64,000 nt of DNA from Litoreibacter ponti (GCF_003054285.1 NZ_QBKS01000001.1:496001-560000), one strand, 5' to 3'. Counted from the first letter of the stretch, positions 1 to 9,630 are shown. Program-made: numbers and translations. Notes: generated from the letters alone by a model not told the origin.

Positions 1-732
1 TGGTTCCTGCTGCGCAAGCAAATCCCCACCGGCTGGACAGGCCGTCTGCTGGGCCTCGGCGCGCTTGGCGGGCTGCAGGGCGCGATTGGCTGGTGGATGG
101 TGTCGAGCGGGCTGACGGGCACGATGCTCGATGTGGCCTCCTACCGCTTGGCGACGCATCTGGGCCTCGCCTTTGTGATCCTTGGGCTGATCGCGTGGTA
201 CGTCTATACGCTGGGCCGCACGGAGGCGGATTTGATGCAGGCGCGTCGCTCTGGCGTGGCGTCCCTGGTGGGGCTGACCACCGTGCTGGTGCCGCTGGCC
301 TACCTGCAGATCGTCGTGGGCGCCTTGGTGGCGGGCATCGACGCGGGCCGCACCTACACCGATTGGCCGCTGATGGCAGGTGAGTTCTTCCCCGGCCTCG
401 CCTTCGAGGTCGAGCCGTGGTGGCGCAACTTCTTCGAGTCCGAGGCTCTGGTGCAGTTCAACCACCGCATCCTCGGCTACATCCTGTTCGCCTTCGGGCT
501 GTTCGTCTGGTGGCGCTCCCGCGGGGCGGCGAGCCGGGCGGTCAAGCAATCCTTCGACTGGGTCGCGGTGATGATGTTCGGCCAGATGGTGCTGGGCATC
601 GGCACGGTGCTTTACGCGGCCCCCTGGCACCTCGCCATCGTCCACCAATTCGGGGCGGTCGTGCTGATCTGCCTGATCCTGCGGGCGCGCTTCATGGCGC
701 TTTACCCGCCCGCCCAATCGCTCAGGAGCTAA
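1..732 (+). CDS. ctaA: Heme A synthase (COX15/CtaA), 5' end missing
   Basis: Multi-pass inner-membrane enzyme that oxidises the C8 methyl of heme O to the formyl of heme A for aa3-type cytochrome oxidase. The frame is open from base 1, so the N-terminus lies outside the window; about 243 residues are visible. The family block GWWMVSSGL is encoded near 88-114, and several hydrophobic helices follow, with conserved histidines in FNHRILGY (near 460-482) and IVHQFGAV (near 637-660) where heme ligands are expected. The stop is 6 bases before the next gene, on the same strand. The COX15 assignment is by motif and is secure; only the start is unknown. Confidence 0.93.
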   Translation, partial: WFLLRKQIPTGWTGRLLGLGALGGLQGAIGWWMVSSGLTGTMLDVASYRLATHLGLAFVILGLIAWYVYTLGRTEADLMQARRSGVASLVGLTTVLVPLAYLQIVVGALVAGIDAGRTYTDWPLMAGEFFPGLAFEVEPWWRNFFESEALVQFNHRILGYILFAFGLFVWWRSRGAASRAVKQSFDWVAVMMFGQMVLGIGTVLYAAPWHLAIVHQFGAVVLICLILRARFMALYPPAQSLRS

Positions 733-738
733 GTCCCC

Positions 739-2217
739 ATGTCCGCATCTTCCGCATTCGACGCGCTGATGGAGTTTGACCGCACGACGCAGGCGCTGGC
801 CTCGGTCGCGGGCCGCACGGGCTGGGATCAGGAAACGGTGATGCCCGAAGGGGCAGCGGCGCTGCGGTCCGAGGAGATGGCGGCGCTGGAAAGCGTGCTG
901 CACGCCCGCCGCACCGACCCGCGTCTGGGCGAGTGGCTGATGAAGGCCGAAGCCTCTGACGAGGCAGACAAGGCCAAGCTGCGCCATCTCAAACGCTCCT
1001 TCGCGCGCAACACCAAGATCCCCGAGAAGCTGGCGACGGATATCGCCCGTCACACCTCGGCAGGCCAAGGCATCTGGGCCAAGGCGCGGGCGGAGGACGA
1101 CTTCGCGTCGTTCGCGCCGACGCTGGCCCGCATGATCGAGCTGAAGCGGGAAGAGGCCGCGTGCCTTGCCGCGGGTGGTGATCTCTATGACGCGCTTCTG
1201 GATGACTACGAGCCCAGCATGACCGGGGCCGAGTTGCAGGCGATGTTTGACGCCATGCGCCCCCGGCTGGTGGACCTGCGCGCGCGGGTGCTGGCGGCGG
1301 ATGCGCCCGCCCCGTTGGACCGGGAATTCGATGAGGCAGGGCAGATGGCGCTGTCGTCAAAACTGGCCGCCACCTTTGGCTATGACCTGACGCGCGGCCG
1401 CATCGACAAGGCCGTGCACCCGTTTTCCAGCGGCTCCGGAACCGATGTGCGGATCACCACGCGCACCAGCCCGCGCGATCCGTTCAACTGCTTCTACTCC
1501 ACCGTGCACGAGGTCGGCCATGCCTGCTACGAGCAGGGCGTGCGCGACGCGTATGCGCTGACGCCCTTGGGCGCGGGTGTGTCGATGGGCGTGCATGAAA
1601 GCCAGTCGCGGATCTACGAGAACCAGCTGGGCCGCTCGCGGGCCTTCACCGGCTGGCTCTACGGCCAAATGCGCGACCAGTTCGGTGATTTCGGCGTGGC
1701 GGATGAGGATGCGTTCTACAAGGTCGTGAACCGCGCGTCCTCCGGCTACATCCGCACCGAGGCCGACGAGGTGCATTACAACCTGCACGTCATGCTACGC
1801 TTTGATCTGGAGCGCCAGCTGATCGCGGGCGAGTTGGAGGTCGCCGACCTTGAAGACGCCTGGAACGCGCGCTTTGAAGCCGATTTCGGCGTCGCGGTCG
1901 ACAAGCCGTCCAACGGCGTGTTGCAGGACGTGCATTGGTCGTTCGGCCTGTTTGGCTATTTCCCGACCTATTCGCTGGGCAATGTCTATGCGGGCTGCCT
2001 GTACCAGTCCTTGCGCAAGGCCGTGCCGTCGTTGGACGCGGACTTGGCGCAGGGCGACACGACCAAGGCCACGGCGTGGCTGCGTGAGCACCTGCAGCAA
2101 TATGGCGGCCTGCGCGAGCCCCGCGACACCATCGTGCATGCCTGCGGGTTCGAGCCGAGCGAGGCGCCGCTGCTGGACTACCTTGAGGCGAAATTCGAGG
2201 ACCTCTACGCGCTTTAA
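739..2217 (+). CDS. Metallocarboxypeptidase, M32 (carboxypeptidase Taq) family
   Basis: Cytoplasmic zinc carboxypeptidase releasing C-terminal residues from peptides. At 492 residues it has the usual M32 length (about 500). The zinc motif HEVGH lies at residues 257-261 inside STVHEVGHACYEQG, and the M32 block GVHESQSRIYEN follows about 30 residues later. There is no signal peptide. The ATG at 739 sits 6 bases after the ctaA stop; this spacing suggests cotranscription, though the functions are unrelated. Substrate preference cannot be read from sequence. Confidence 0.93.
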   Translation: MSASSAFDALMEFDRTTQALASVAGRTGWDQETVMPEGAAALRSEEMAALESVLHARRTDPRLGEWLMKAEASDEADKAKLRHLKRSFARNTKIPEKLATDIARHTSAGQGIWAKARAEDDFASFAPTLARMIELKREEAACLAAGGDLYDALLDDYEPSMTGAELQAMFDAMRPRLVDLRARVLAADAPAPLDREFDEAGQMALSSKLAATFGYDLTRGRIDKAVHPFSSGSGTDVRITTRTSPRDPFNCFYSTVHEVGHACYEQGVRDAYALTPLGAGVSMGVHESQSRIYENQLGRSRAFTGWLYGQMRDQFGDFGVADEDAFYKVVNRASSGYIRTEADEVHYNLHVMLRFDLERQLIAGELEVADLEDAWNARFEADFGVAVDKPSNGVLQDVHWSFGLFGYFPTYSLGNVYAGCLYQSLRKAVPSLDADLAQGDTTKATAWLREHLQQYGGLREPRDTIVHACGFEPSEAPLLDYLEAKFEDLYAL

Positions 2218-2279
2218 TCGCTCCTTAAGCCCACTGCTTTAGAGACCTGCCTGAGGTAAATCCGAGAGGCGATCTGGAC

Positions 2280-3140
2280 GTGTATTGGGCCGATATTGGG
2301 AATGCGCTCTTCTTCCTGCTGGGGTTTCTTGTCCCGTTGGTGAACGGGGCGGAGGACGATGACGAAGATGACGTCGCGGCCCCTGTGTTGGTCAGCGACG
2401 TGTTTGGCACCGAAGACGCCGATGCGCTGACCGCCGCAGGCCCGGACCTCACGACCTTTCTGCTGGGCGGTGACGATACGTTCGAGGGCAGCTCTGGCAG
2501 CGATGTGGTCTTCGGCGGCGACGGCGCTGACGAGATCCTTCTGCGACAAGGCGATGATCAGGGCGAAGGCGGTCTGGGCGACGACCGCATCGACGGTGGT
2601 TTCGGCAACGATCTGCTGCGCGGGGGCGAAGGCAACGATACGCTCAATGGCGCGGGGAATGACGATCAGGTGTTCGGAGAGGCGGGCAATGATGTGCTGA
2701 CGGGCAGCAGTGGCACCGATCTGGTCTCTGGCGGGGAAGGCGATGACGTGCTGCACGGCAATGTGCGCGGGGCCAGCACGCTGTCGGACGGCGCGGATAC
2801 GCTACTTGGCGGCGCGGGTGACGATACGCTGTTCCTGTCCAGCGATGACACCGGGACCGGGGACGCGGGCGCGGACAGCTTCATTGTGGAAGAGACGATC
2901 GAACCCGACGCCGCGGCGCGGGTGACCGATTTCGACCCCGCCGAGGACACGATCACAGTGCTCTATGAGGCGCAGAGCGACCCGGTCACGGGCGATCCCG
3001 TGGTCCCGGAGCTGACCGCGCAGAACTATCTGGACGGGACCGGCAGCACGATCCTGAAGGACGGTGCCGCCATTCTCAATATCGACGGACAGCCCGATTT
3101 CGACGTGGCGACGATCACCCTGGAGGAAAGCGTCGCCTGA
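2280..3140 (+). CDS. RTX-repeat calcium-binding protein with N-terminal hydrophobic segment
   Basis: Begins with GTG, preceded by GAGAGG about 10 bases upstream. Residues 8-23 are hydrophobic (NALFFLLGFLVPLVNG) and are followed at once by an Asp/Glu-rich stretch, suggesting a membrane anchor or uncleaved signal. From about residue 60 to 190 there are nonapeptide-like RTX repeats (GGDGADEIL, GGFGNDLLRG, GGEGNDTLNG, GGAGDDTLF), which in the family bind calcium after export. The C-terminal 100 residues resemble the tail found in Rhodobacterales hemolysin-type repeat proteins. No catalytic domain is visible and no type I secretion genes are adjacent, so the role (surface layer, adhesion, other) is unknown. 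It ends 6 bases from the convergent transporter gene. Confidence 0.8.
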   Translation: MYWADIGNALFFLLGFLVPLVNGAEDDDEDDVAAPVLVSDVFGTEDADALTAAGPDLTTFLLGGDDTFEGSSGSDVVFGGDGADEILLRQGDDQGEGGLGDDRIDGGFGNDLLRGGEGNDTLNGAGNDDQVFGEAGNDVLTGSSGTDLVSGGEGDDVLHGNVRGASTLSDGADTLLGGAGDDTLFLSSDDTGTGDAGADSFIVEETIEPDAAARVTDFDPAEDTITVLYEAQSDPVTGDPVVPELTAQNYLDGTGSTILKDGAAILNIDGQPDFDVATITLEESVA

Positions 3141-3146
3141 GGCCCG

Positions 3147-5234
3147 CTATTCCGCGGCGATCTTGATGACCGGCTCCATGCGGGCAAGGATGTCTTCGGC
3201 AAGGTGACATTTGACCTGATGGCCCTCCGCCATCCGGCGCATCGGCGGCACCTCTTTCTCGCACAGCCCGCCCGGGACCTGCTCTTTCCAGCGGCAGCGC
3301 GTCTGGAAGGGGCAACCGGGGGGCGGGTTCATCGCTGACGGGATGTCGCCTTCGAGCACGATATGCTTCTTCTCGACCGAGGTGTCCGCGATGGGAACCG
3401 CAGACAGCAGCGCTTCGGTATAGGGGTGGTAGGGCGGTTGGAAGACCTGATCGGTCGTGCCCAGCTCGACCACATGGCCCAGATACATCACCATCACCCG
3501 GTCCGACAGGTAGCGCACGATGGACAGATCGTGGGAGATGAACAAAAGCGTCGTCTTGTTCTCGCGCTGGATTTCCATCAGCAGATCGGTCACCGCCGCC
3601 TGCACCGACACATCGAGCGCGGAGACCGGCTCGTCGGCCACCACGATCTTGGCGTCGCCGGCAAAGGCGCGGGCGATGCCCACGCGCTGCTTCTGACCAC
3701 CTGATAGCTGTCGGGGCATGCGTCCGGCGAATTCGCGCGGCAGCTTCACCAGATCGAGCAGCTCCAACATGCGCTGCTCGCGCGCGTCCTCGCTGTCCCC
3801 GATGCCGAAGATTTCCAGCGCCCGAATGATCTGGCGGCCCACGGTCATCGACGGGTTCAGCGTGTCGAACGGGTTCTGGAACACCATCTGCACATTCGAG
3901 ATCGTCTTGGTGTCGCGTTTCTCGATCGGCGTATCCTGGATCTCGTTGTTGTGGAGCAGGATCTTGCCATCCGTGGCGGTCTCCAGCCCCATCAGCACCT
4001 TGGCGAAGGTGGATTTGCCGCAGCCGGATTCGCCCACGATGGCGAGCGTCTCGCTCTCGCGCGCCTCGAAGCTGAGCGTCTCGTTGGCCTTCACGACCTT
4101 CTTGTTCGAGCCGCCAAAGAGCGCGGAGGCCGCGACCTCGTAGTATTTCTTGAGGTTGTCCATCTTCAGGACCACGTCGCCGGGTTCCGACTTCTGGGTC
4201 TGCGCGCCCAGCTCGATGGGGGCGTTCCAGTCGATCTCTTCGATGCGCAGGCAGCGCGAGCCGTGGCGGTCGTTGCCCTTGATCTTCTGCATCTTGATGT
4301 CGCCCTGATCGCACAGACCGGCCTGAAAGTAGTCGCAGCGCGGGCCGAAATTGCAGCCCTGAGGTCGCTCATGGGGCAGGGGGAAGTTGCCGGGGATCGC
4401 CACCAGCGGGCGCGCGTTCTTGTCGGCCCCGGGCAGCGGGATCGAGCGGAACAGCGCCTGCGTGTACGGGTGCTGCATCTCGTCGAACACGTCCTCAATC
4501 GAACCGGTCTCGACCGCCTCGCCGGAATACATCACGCAAATGCGGTCGCAGGTCTCCAGCACAAGGCCAAGGTTGTGGGAGATGAACAGCATCGAAGTGC
4601 CGTATTTCTTGCCCAGATCCTTGACCAGCTCGACCACGGCGGCCTCGACGGTCACATCGAGCGCGGTGGTCGGCTCATCGAGAATCAGCAGGGACGGCTT
4701 CGACATCAGCGCCATCGCGATCACGATGCGCTGCTGCTGGCCGCCTGACAGCTGGTGCGGGAAAGAGTTCAGGATGCGCTTGGGGTCGGGCAGCTTGACG
4801 TCCGTGACCACTTCCAGCGCGCGCTCATAGGCTTCCTTTTCGGAGGTGCCGAAATGGATCATCGGCACTTCCATCAGCTGCTTGCCGATGCGCATGGCGG
4901 GGTTCAGCGAGGCCATCGGCTCCTGATAGATCATCGCGATCTGGGAGCCGCGGATGTCGCGCAATTCTTCGGCGCTCATCTGGCCAAGGTCGCGGCCTTT
5001 GAACTTGATCGAGCCGCCCACGACCCGACCGTTCACGCCAAGGTCCTGCATGACGCCAAGCGCCACGGTGGATTTGCCGCAGCCGGACTCGCCCACAAGG
5101 CCCATCGCTTCGCCCGGTTGCACGGTGCAGGAGAAGTCCATCACCGCCGGAATTTCGCGCAGCCGTGTGAAGAAGGAGATCGAAAGCTGGTCGATCTCCA
5201 GGATCGGGCCGTCATAGGTGTCTGTGTCAGCCAT
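3147..5234 (-). CDS. Fused double ATPase of a peptide/opine-type ABC transporter
   Basis: Supplies ATP-driven power to the transporter encoded just upstream on the same strand. Two complete nucleotide-binding domains of the DppD/DppF kind are joined in one 695-residue chain (compare GsiA). Domain 1 has Walker A GESGCGKST at residues 48-56, signature LSGGQQQR and Walker B LLILDEP; domain 2 repeats GESGCGKST near residue 400, then LSGGQKQR and VVADEP. Each domain is followed by the cysteine-containing oligopeptide-transporter tail (CNFGPRC; CPFQTRCRW). It is the last gene of the operon, 108 bases after the permease gene, and that gap contains a folded element. Substrate is not determinable from the ATPase. 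Confidence 0.95.
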   Translation of the reverse strand: MADTDTYDGPILEIDQLSISFFTRLREIPAVMDFSCTVQPGEAMGLVGESGCGKSTVALGVMQDLGVNGRVVGGSIKFKGRDLGQMSAEELRDIRGSQIAMIYQEPMASLNPAMRIGKQLMEVPMIHFGTSEKEAYERALEVVTDVKLPDPKRILNSFPHQLSGGQQQRIVIAMALMSKPSLLILDEPTTALDVTVEAAVVELVKDLGKKYGTSMLFISHNLGLVLETCDRICVMYSGEAVETGSIEDVFDEMQHPYTQALFRSIPLPGADKNARPLVAIPGNFPLPHERPQGCNFGPRCDYFQAGLCDQGDIKMQKIKGNDRHGSRCLRIEEIDWNAPIELGAQTQKSEPGDVVLKMDNLKKYYEVAASALFGGSNKKVVKANETLSFEARESETLAIVGESGCGKSTFAKVLMGLETATDGKILLHNNEIQDTPIEKRDTKTISNVQMVFQNPFDTLNPSMTVGRQIIRALEIFGIGDSEDAREQRMLELLDLVKLPREFAGRMPRQLSGGQKQRVGIARAFAGDAKIVVADEPVSALDVSVQAAVTDLLMEIQRENKTTLLFISHDLSIVRYLSDRVMVMYLGHVVELGTTDQVFQPPYHPYTEALLSAVPIADTSVEKKHIVLEGDIPSAMNPPPGCPFQTRCRWKEQVPGGLCEKEVPPMRRMAEGHQVKCHLAEDILARMEPVIKIAAE

Positions 5235-5277
5235 GGGCTATCTCCAAATTCTCGAGCTTGATTGGACCGGGTGCCGG

Positions 5278-5321
5278 CCCGCCAAAACGCTGCGCGTTTT
5301 CGCTACACCGCACGTGGCGGG
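5278..5321 (-). repeat. Nested inverted repeat between permease and ATPase genes
   Basis: In the 108-base gap between the two minus-strand genes, outer arms 5278-5283 and 5316-5321 (GGCGGG/CCCGCC) enclose an inner perfect hairpin, 5284-5290 with 5294-5300 (AAAACGC/GCGTTTT, 3-base loop). On the transcript it lies downstream of the permease stop. There is no U-tract, so it is more likely an intercistronic RNA structure (mRNA stability or polarity) than a terminator. Confidence 0.5.
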
Positions 5322-5342
5322 TTTTGTTCCAAAACACCGCCA

Positions 5343-6542
5343 TTAATCCTTCAAGCTCTCTTCGCGCAGGCCATCGGCCAGCAGGTTCAGGCCCAGCACG
5401 AGGCTCATCAGGGCCACGGCGGGGACGATGGCGGGGTGCGGGAAGACCGACAGCAGGCGGCGGCCCGCGTTGATTGTCGTGCCCCAATCCGGGCTCTCCG
5501 AGGACAGGCCGAGGCCAAAGAAGCCCAAGGTGCCCAAAAGGATCGTCGTGTAGCCGATGCGCAGGCAGAAATCGACGATCAGCGGGCCACGGGCGTTGGG
5601 CAGGATCTCCCACAGCATGATGTACCACGGGCCTTCGCCGCGGGTCTGACCGGCGGCGACGTAATCGCGCGTCTTGATGTCGAGCACCAGGCCACGCACG
5701 ATCCTGAACACCGTCGGGCTGTTCACGAAGACCACCGAGACGAACACGATCAGCACGCCGTTTTCGATCGACACGATGCCCAGCGGGTCTGCGTCCCACG
5801 CGAGGCCCAGATAGATGTAGCCGCCGATGATGACTGTGAGTGCCACGTACAGGTTGCGCTTGGACGGCTGCGTGAAATAGCGCGACTGCCACAGCACAAG
5901 CAAGAACACGATGGGGAACAGGAACAGAATGCCCGCCATTGTCATCGGGAAGGTGGCAGGCCTGCCGAACAGCGAGAAGACCTCGTAGTTGCGGATTTCC
6001 GGCGTGACCAAGAGGAAGAACAAAAGGATCACCGGGAAGGCCAGCACGAGGTTGGCGAGGAAGGACAGCACGGTGTCGAGCTTGCCGCCGAAATAACCGG
6101 CGGGCAGGCCCAGCGTGATGCCCACCATAAAGGCAAACAGCGTCGCCGCGGGCGCAATGACCAGCACGATCTGCGAGCCTTTCACGACCCGGCTGAACAC
6201 GTCGCGTGCCAGATTGTCGCCGCCCAACAGGTAATGCGGGTAATCGCCTTCGCCCGCGCCGGTCAGCGGCGTGCCGGGCACCTTGTTCTTCATGCCCGAG
6301 ACCTGCGTCAGCGGATCGTGGGTCATGATCATGTCAAACGAGACGAAGAGCGCGGTGAACACCCAGAACATCGTGATGAAGAAGCCCACCATGCCGATGG
6401 GGCTGTCGAAGAGCTTGCCGTAGAGGCCGAGCTTGCGCTTGTAGGTGATCGACAGCGCGAAGGTGACGATGAGGGCGATCCACACCGGTGTGAATCGCAA
6501 GAAGAGTTGGACGATAATCTCGCCCCAGCTGAGCGGGTCCAT
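5343..6542 (-). CDS. ABC transporter permease (DppC-like) with a central insertion
   Basis: Inner-membrane channel subunit of the transporter. The C-terminal half carries the binding-protein-dependent transport signature (YVAAGQTRGEGPWYIMLWEI, the ATPase-coupling EAA region), and the middle holds the DppC-type GGDNLARDVFSRV. At 399 residues it is about 100 longer than classic DppC/OppC: extra membrane segments lie at the N-terminus and between about residues 175 and 245, splitting the usual six-helix core. It starts 1 base after the stop of the upstream permease gene, so the two are surely cotranscribed. Confidence 0.92.
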   Translation of the reverse strand: MDPLSWGEIIVQLFLRFTPVWIALIVTFALSITYKRKLGLYGKLFDSPIGMVGFFITMFWVFTALFVSFDMIMTHDPLTQVSGMKNKVPGTPLTGAGEGDYPHYLLGGDNLARDVFSRVVKGSQIVLVIAPAATLFAFMVGITLGLPAGYFGGKLDTVLSFLANLVLAFPVILLFFLLVTPEIRNYEVFSLFGRPATFPMTMAGILFLFPIVFLLVLWQSRYFTQPSKRNLYVALTVIIGGYIYLGLAWDADPLGIVSIENGVLIVFVSVVFVNSPTVFRIVRGLVLDIKTRDYVAAGQTRGEGPWYIMLWEILPNARGPLIVDFCLRIGYTTILLGTLGFFGLGLSSESPDWGTTINAGRRLLSVFPHPAIVPAVALMSLVLGLNLLADGLREESLKD

Positions 6543-7592
6543 TTATGAAATCCTGATGCGGGGGTTGAGGAAGACGTAGCCGACGTCAGAGATCAGCTGC
6601 GTGACCAGAACCACAAAGACGGCGACCACGGAGCCCCCGAGAAGAAGGTCGATGTCATTGTTCGATGCGGCCTGCACCAGCATCCAGCCGAAGCCCTTGT
6701 AGTTGAAAAGCGTCTCGGTGATGACCACGCCGGTCAAAAGGTAGGGGAACTGCAGCATGATGACCGTGAAGGGCGCGATCAGCGCGTTGCGCAGCGCGTG
6801 GCGCATCACGATATTGGGGAAGCTCACCCCCTTGAGGCGCGCGGTGCGGATATATTGCGCGGTCATGACCTCGGCCATGGAGGCCCGCGTCATCCGCGCG
6901 ATGTAGCCCACGCCGTAGAGCGCGATGGTGGCCACCGGCAGGGTGAAATTGGCGAAGGTGATATCGTCCATCGCAGATGTGGACGAGCCCTTGAACCAGC
7001 GCAGCCCGAAGGCCGAAGAGGCAAAGACCGCGATAAAGATCACGCCCGAGACATATTCCGGCGTGGCTGAGGACGCGATGGAAAAAGTCGACAGCGACCG
7101 GTCGGTGCGCGACCCCTCGCGCATCCCTGCAAGCACCCCGATAATCAGCGCCAGCGGGATCATCACGGCGAAGGCCGCGAGCGCCAGCCAGCCAGTCAGA
7201 CCCAGCCGCTTGGCGATGATCGAGCCCGCATCCTCCTTGAACACCGAACTGTAGCCCCATTCGCCCTGCAGCACGCCGCAATAGGCGGGCGCGGTCTCGG
7301 GCGTGTTGACGCCCTCGCGGATGCACTTGCCGGTGACCTTGCCGTCTTCGTCGGTGAAGACGTGGTTGGGCAGCACCCCCAGCCAGCGGCCGTACTTGAC
7401 GGGCAGGGGGGCCATGTAGCCCTCGCGGGTCAGGTAGCTGACCACCGCCTCGTCGGACATGCGGAAGTTGCCTTGGGTTTTGGCGAGCTTCTCGAGGTTG
7501 GGGTAAAGGTTCGTCATGAAGAACACGATGAAGGTCAGGCAAAAGGCCGTCAGCAACATCACGCCCACACGGCGGAGGATGAACATTCCCAT
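6543..7592 (-). CDS. ABC transporter permease (DppB-like)
   Basis: Second channel subunit, 349 residues. An N-terminal membrane helix (RRVGVMLLTAFCLTFIVFF) is followed by a periplasmic stretch of roughly 100 residues and then the permease core. The EAA-type coupling motif is seen in MAEVMTAQYIRTARLKG, and the family end VFLNPRIRIS matches the usual YxxxDPRIR ending with Asp replaced by Asn. The order binding protein - DppB-like - DppC-like - ATPase is the usual one for family-5 systems. It lies 146 bases downstream of the binding-protein gene, with a hairpin between them. Confidence 0.93.
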   Translation of the reverse strand: MGMFILRRVGVMLLTAFCLTFIVFFMTNLYPNLEKLAKTQGNFRMSDEAVVSYLTREGYMAPLPVKYGRWLGVLPNHVFTDEDGKVTGKCIREGVNTPETAPAYCGVLQGEWGYSSVFKEDAGSIIAKRLGLTGWLALAAFAVMIPLALIIGVLAGMREGSRTDRSLSTFSIASSATPEYVSGVIFIAVFASSAFGLRWFKGSSTSAMDDITFANFTLPVATIALYGVGYIARMTRASMAEVMTAQYIRTARLKGVSFPNIVMRHALRNALIAPFTVIMLQFPYLLTGVVITETLFNYKGFGWMLVQAASNNDIDLLLGGSVVAVFVVLVTQLISDVGYVFLNPRIRIS

Positions 7593-7697
7593 TAGGTGGG
7601 TCCCTGTGTGTTGGCCGCCCGGGTTGCGCCCTTTGAGGCGTCTGGAACCGGATCAAGGATGGCTGATCCGGCGGGCTGGCTTGCTTTGATGCAGAAA

Positions 7698-7723
7698 GGG
7701 CCGCTCCGTGTGGGGAGCGGCCC
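7698..7723 (-). terminator. Hairpin after the binding-protein gene (attenuator-like)
   Basis: Perfect 10-bp stem (GGGCCGCTCC at 7698-7707 with GGAGCGGCCC at 7714-7723) and a 6-base loop, starting 15 bases downstream of the binding-protein stop on the minus strand and followed there by TTTCTG, a poor U-tract. A partial terminator or 3'-end stabiliser here would give the common pattern of more binding protein than permease. This is inferred from position and fold only. Confidence 0.6.
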
Positions 7724-7738
7724 TCGCCGTGGTTTGGT

Positions 7739-9412
7739 TTAAGCCGCGTAGGCGTACTTATAGATCTGCGGCAGATACGCGATGTGCATATCGGCGCCGA
7801 CGATGCCCGGCTTCATGTGGCGGTAGAGCGAGCGCCAGTACGGCTGCAGCGTCACGCCCTCGTCGCGCATGATTGTCTGCAGCTTGACCATCACCTCACG
7901 ACGCTTGTCGTTGTCGGCGATGGAGTTGGCCTCGGCCAGCGCCGCGTCGAACTCGGCATTGGCGAAGGCCGCCTCGTTCCATGCCTCGCCGGAGCGGTAG
8001 GCCAGTCCCAGGATCTGCACGCCAAGCGGGCGGTGGTTCCAGTTGGTCGACGAGAAGCCGTACTTGGTCCAGTCGTTCCAGAACGTGGTGCCCGGGATGA
8101 TCGTCCGCTTGATGTTGAAGCCCGCATCACGCAGCTGTGCGCCCACCGCATCGGTGGTGTTCTTGCGCCAGTCATCGTCGATGGAGATCAGCTCAAACTC
8201 GTAATCGGCCATGCCGGCCTCTTCGAGCAGGGTCTTCGCCTTCAGTGGGTCATGCTCGAAACCGGGCACATCCGCGTATTCCGGGTGCATCGGGCCGACA
8301 TGGGTGTTGTCGGCGACCTGGCCCTGATTGGCATAGCCAAGCTCGAGGCAGACCGCACGGTCCACGGCATAGGCGATGGCCTGACGCACGCGCTTGTCGG
8401 CGTATGGTTTCTTGCCGTCGGCGTCTGTGGCCTCCTGGTTGGGGCGGATGACGATCGTCGCGGCCGAGGCCACTTCCGATTTCTCCCAGATGCCATCGAA
8501 CACGTCGACAAATTCGCCCACGGTTTCGTAAAGCATGTCCACCTCGTCGGCTTCAGCCGCGGCCAGCCAGGCTGCCGGGTCGGTGCCATAGTCGATGAAC
8601 TCGAAGCGGTCGATATAGGCGCCTTTGCCTGCCTCGTAGCCCCACCAATCGAAGCCCTCGTTGCGCACAACCACGCCTTTGACGCCCACTTCGAGCGACT
8701 CGGGCATGTACGGACCGGTGCCAATCGGGTTGGCCAGCATGTCCTCCGGCGTGCCGGTGGCAGAGCTGTGGTAGACAGCGGCCGGATAGTCCGACATGCC
8801 CGCGATCAGGGTGATGTCGGGTGCAGGCAGGTTCAGCTTGACGGTGTGGCTGTCCACAACCTCGACCCCGCCTTCGATGGCCTTGTTGGTGTTGGCGTCG
8901 ACCAGCACCGCAAAGCGGCCAGCCATCGAGTTGCCCTCGACATCCTTGTCACACCATGCGGTGACGATGCGCGCCACGTCTTCGGCGGTGAAGTCGTCGC
9001 CGTTGTTCCACTTCACGCCCTTGCGGACATTCAGCGTGTACTCGGTGGCGTTCTCGTTGATCTCCCAGCCTTCCAGCAGCATCGGCTCGAACGTACCGTC
9101 GGAGTTGTACTCCACGAGATACTCCAGCCAGCCGGCGGTGAAATAGGCGATCTGGGTCCAGTCGTAGGTGCGCGGGTCCTTCAGCGCGCGGACTTCCATC
9201 TGCATGCGCAGCGTGCCGCCTTGCTGGGCGTGGGCCGCAGCCTGTGCGGGCTGTACGCCGCCGATCATCGCGTAGGCGGCCGTGCTGGTCACGCCAAGCA
9301 TCGTGGCACGGGCCAGGAATTCGCGGCGGTCAAGCTGACCAGCCTTATATTCCTTGGCATACATCTCGGCCGCGTGGTGCACGGGTGCACCGGTTAAAGT
9401 GGATTTCGTCAT
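7739..9412 (-). CDS. Family-5 ABC substrate-binding protein with Tat signal
   Basis: Periplasmic solute receptor for the transporter (SBP_bac_5, DppA/OppA-like), 557 residues. The start at 9412 is preferred over 9436 because GGGAGA lies 7 bases upstream. Twin arginines at residues 29-30 in DRREFLARA precede a hydrophobic stretch and an Ala-rich cleavage region (VQPAQAAAHA), the pattern of a Tat signal, so it may be exported folded. Family blocks include LLEGWEINENATEYTLNVR, VKWNNGDDFTAEDV and VRQAIAYAVDR. It is the first gene of the operon. The ligand could be a peptide, opine or other large solute. Confidence 0.93.
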   Translation of the reverse strand: MTKSTLTGAPVHHAAEMYAKEYKAGQLDRREFLARATMLGVTSTAAYAMIGGVQPAQAAAHAQQGGTLRMQMEVRALKDPRTYDWTQIAYFTAGWLEYLVEYNSDGTFEPMLLEGWEINENATEYTLNVRKGVKWNNGDDFTAEDVARIVTAWCDKDVEGNSMAGRFAVLVDANTNKAIEGGVEVVDSHTVKLNLPAPDITLIAGMSDYPAAVYHSSATGTPEDMLANPIGTGPYMPESLEVGVKGVVVRNEGFDWWGYEAGKGAYIDRFEFIDYGTDPAAWLAAAEADEVDMLYETVGEFVDVFDGIWEKSEVASAATIVIRPNQEATDADGKKPYADKRVRQAIAYAVDRAVCLELGYANQGQVADNTHVGPMHPEYADVPGFEHDPLKAKTLLEEAGMADYEFELISIDDDWRKNTTDAVGAQLRDAGFNIKRTIIPGTTFWNDWTKYGFSSTNWNHRPLGVQILGLAYRSGEAWNEAAFANAEFDAALAEANSIADNDKRREVMVKLQTIMRDEGVTLQPYWRSLYRHMKPGIVGADMHIAYLPQIYKYAYAA

Positions 9413-9630
9413 TAGTGTCTCCCTGTAGACGATCATTGTATCGTGCGACTATGCAGGCATCGACATGCCCCCACGGCCCTTGATCTTGTGCGTCAGTGTC
9501 TGACTTCCGCGTCCCCCATCCGCATGAGTTGGCATTGCGCAACATTCAAGTCCCCCCGTCAACGGTTTATTCCGTCATCTGGAGGACCAAAAACGACGTC
9601 ACGATGACGCTTATGGGTGGAGGGTGCAAG

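Noticed and set aside
5262..9397. Long open frames antisense to the transporter permease and binding-protein genes (for example 5262-6548 and 7784-9397, plus strand)
   Set aside because: They mirror real minus-strand genes with ABC motifs; their products are rich in Arg/His/Asp with no family likeness, as expected for antisense frames in high-GC DNA.
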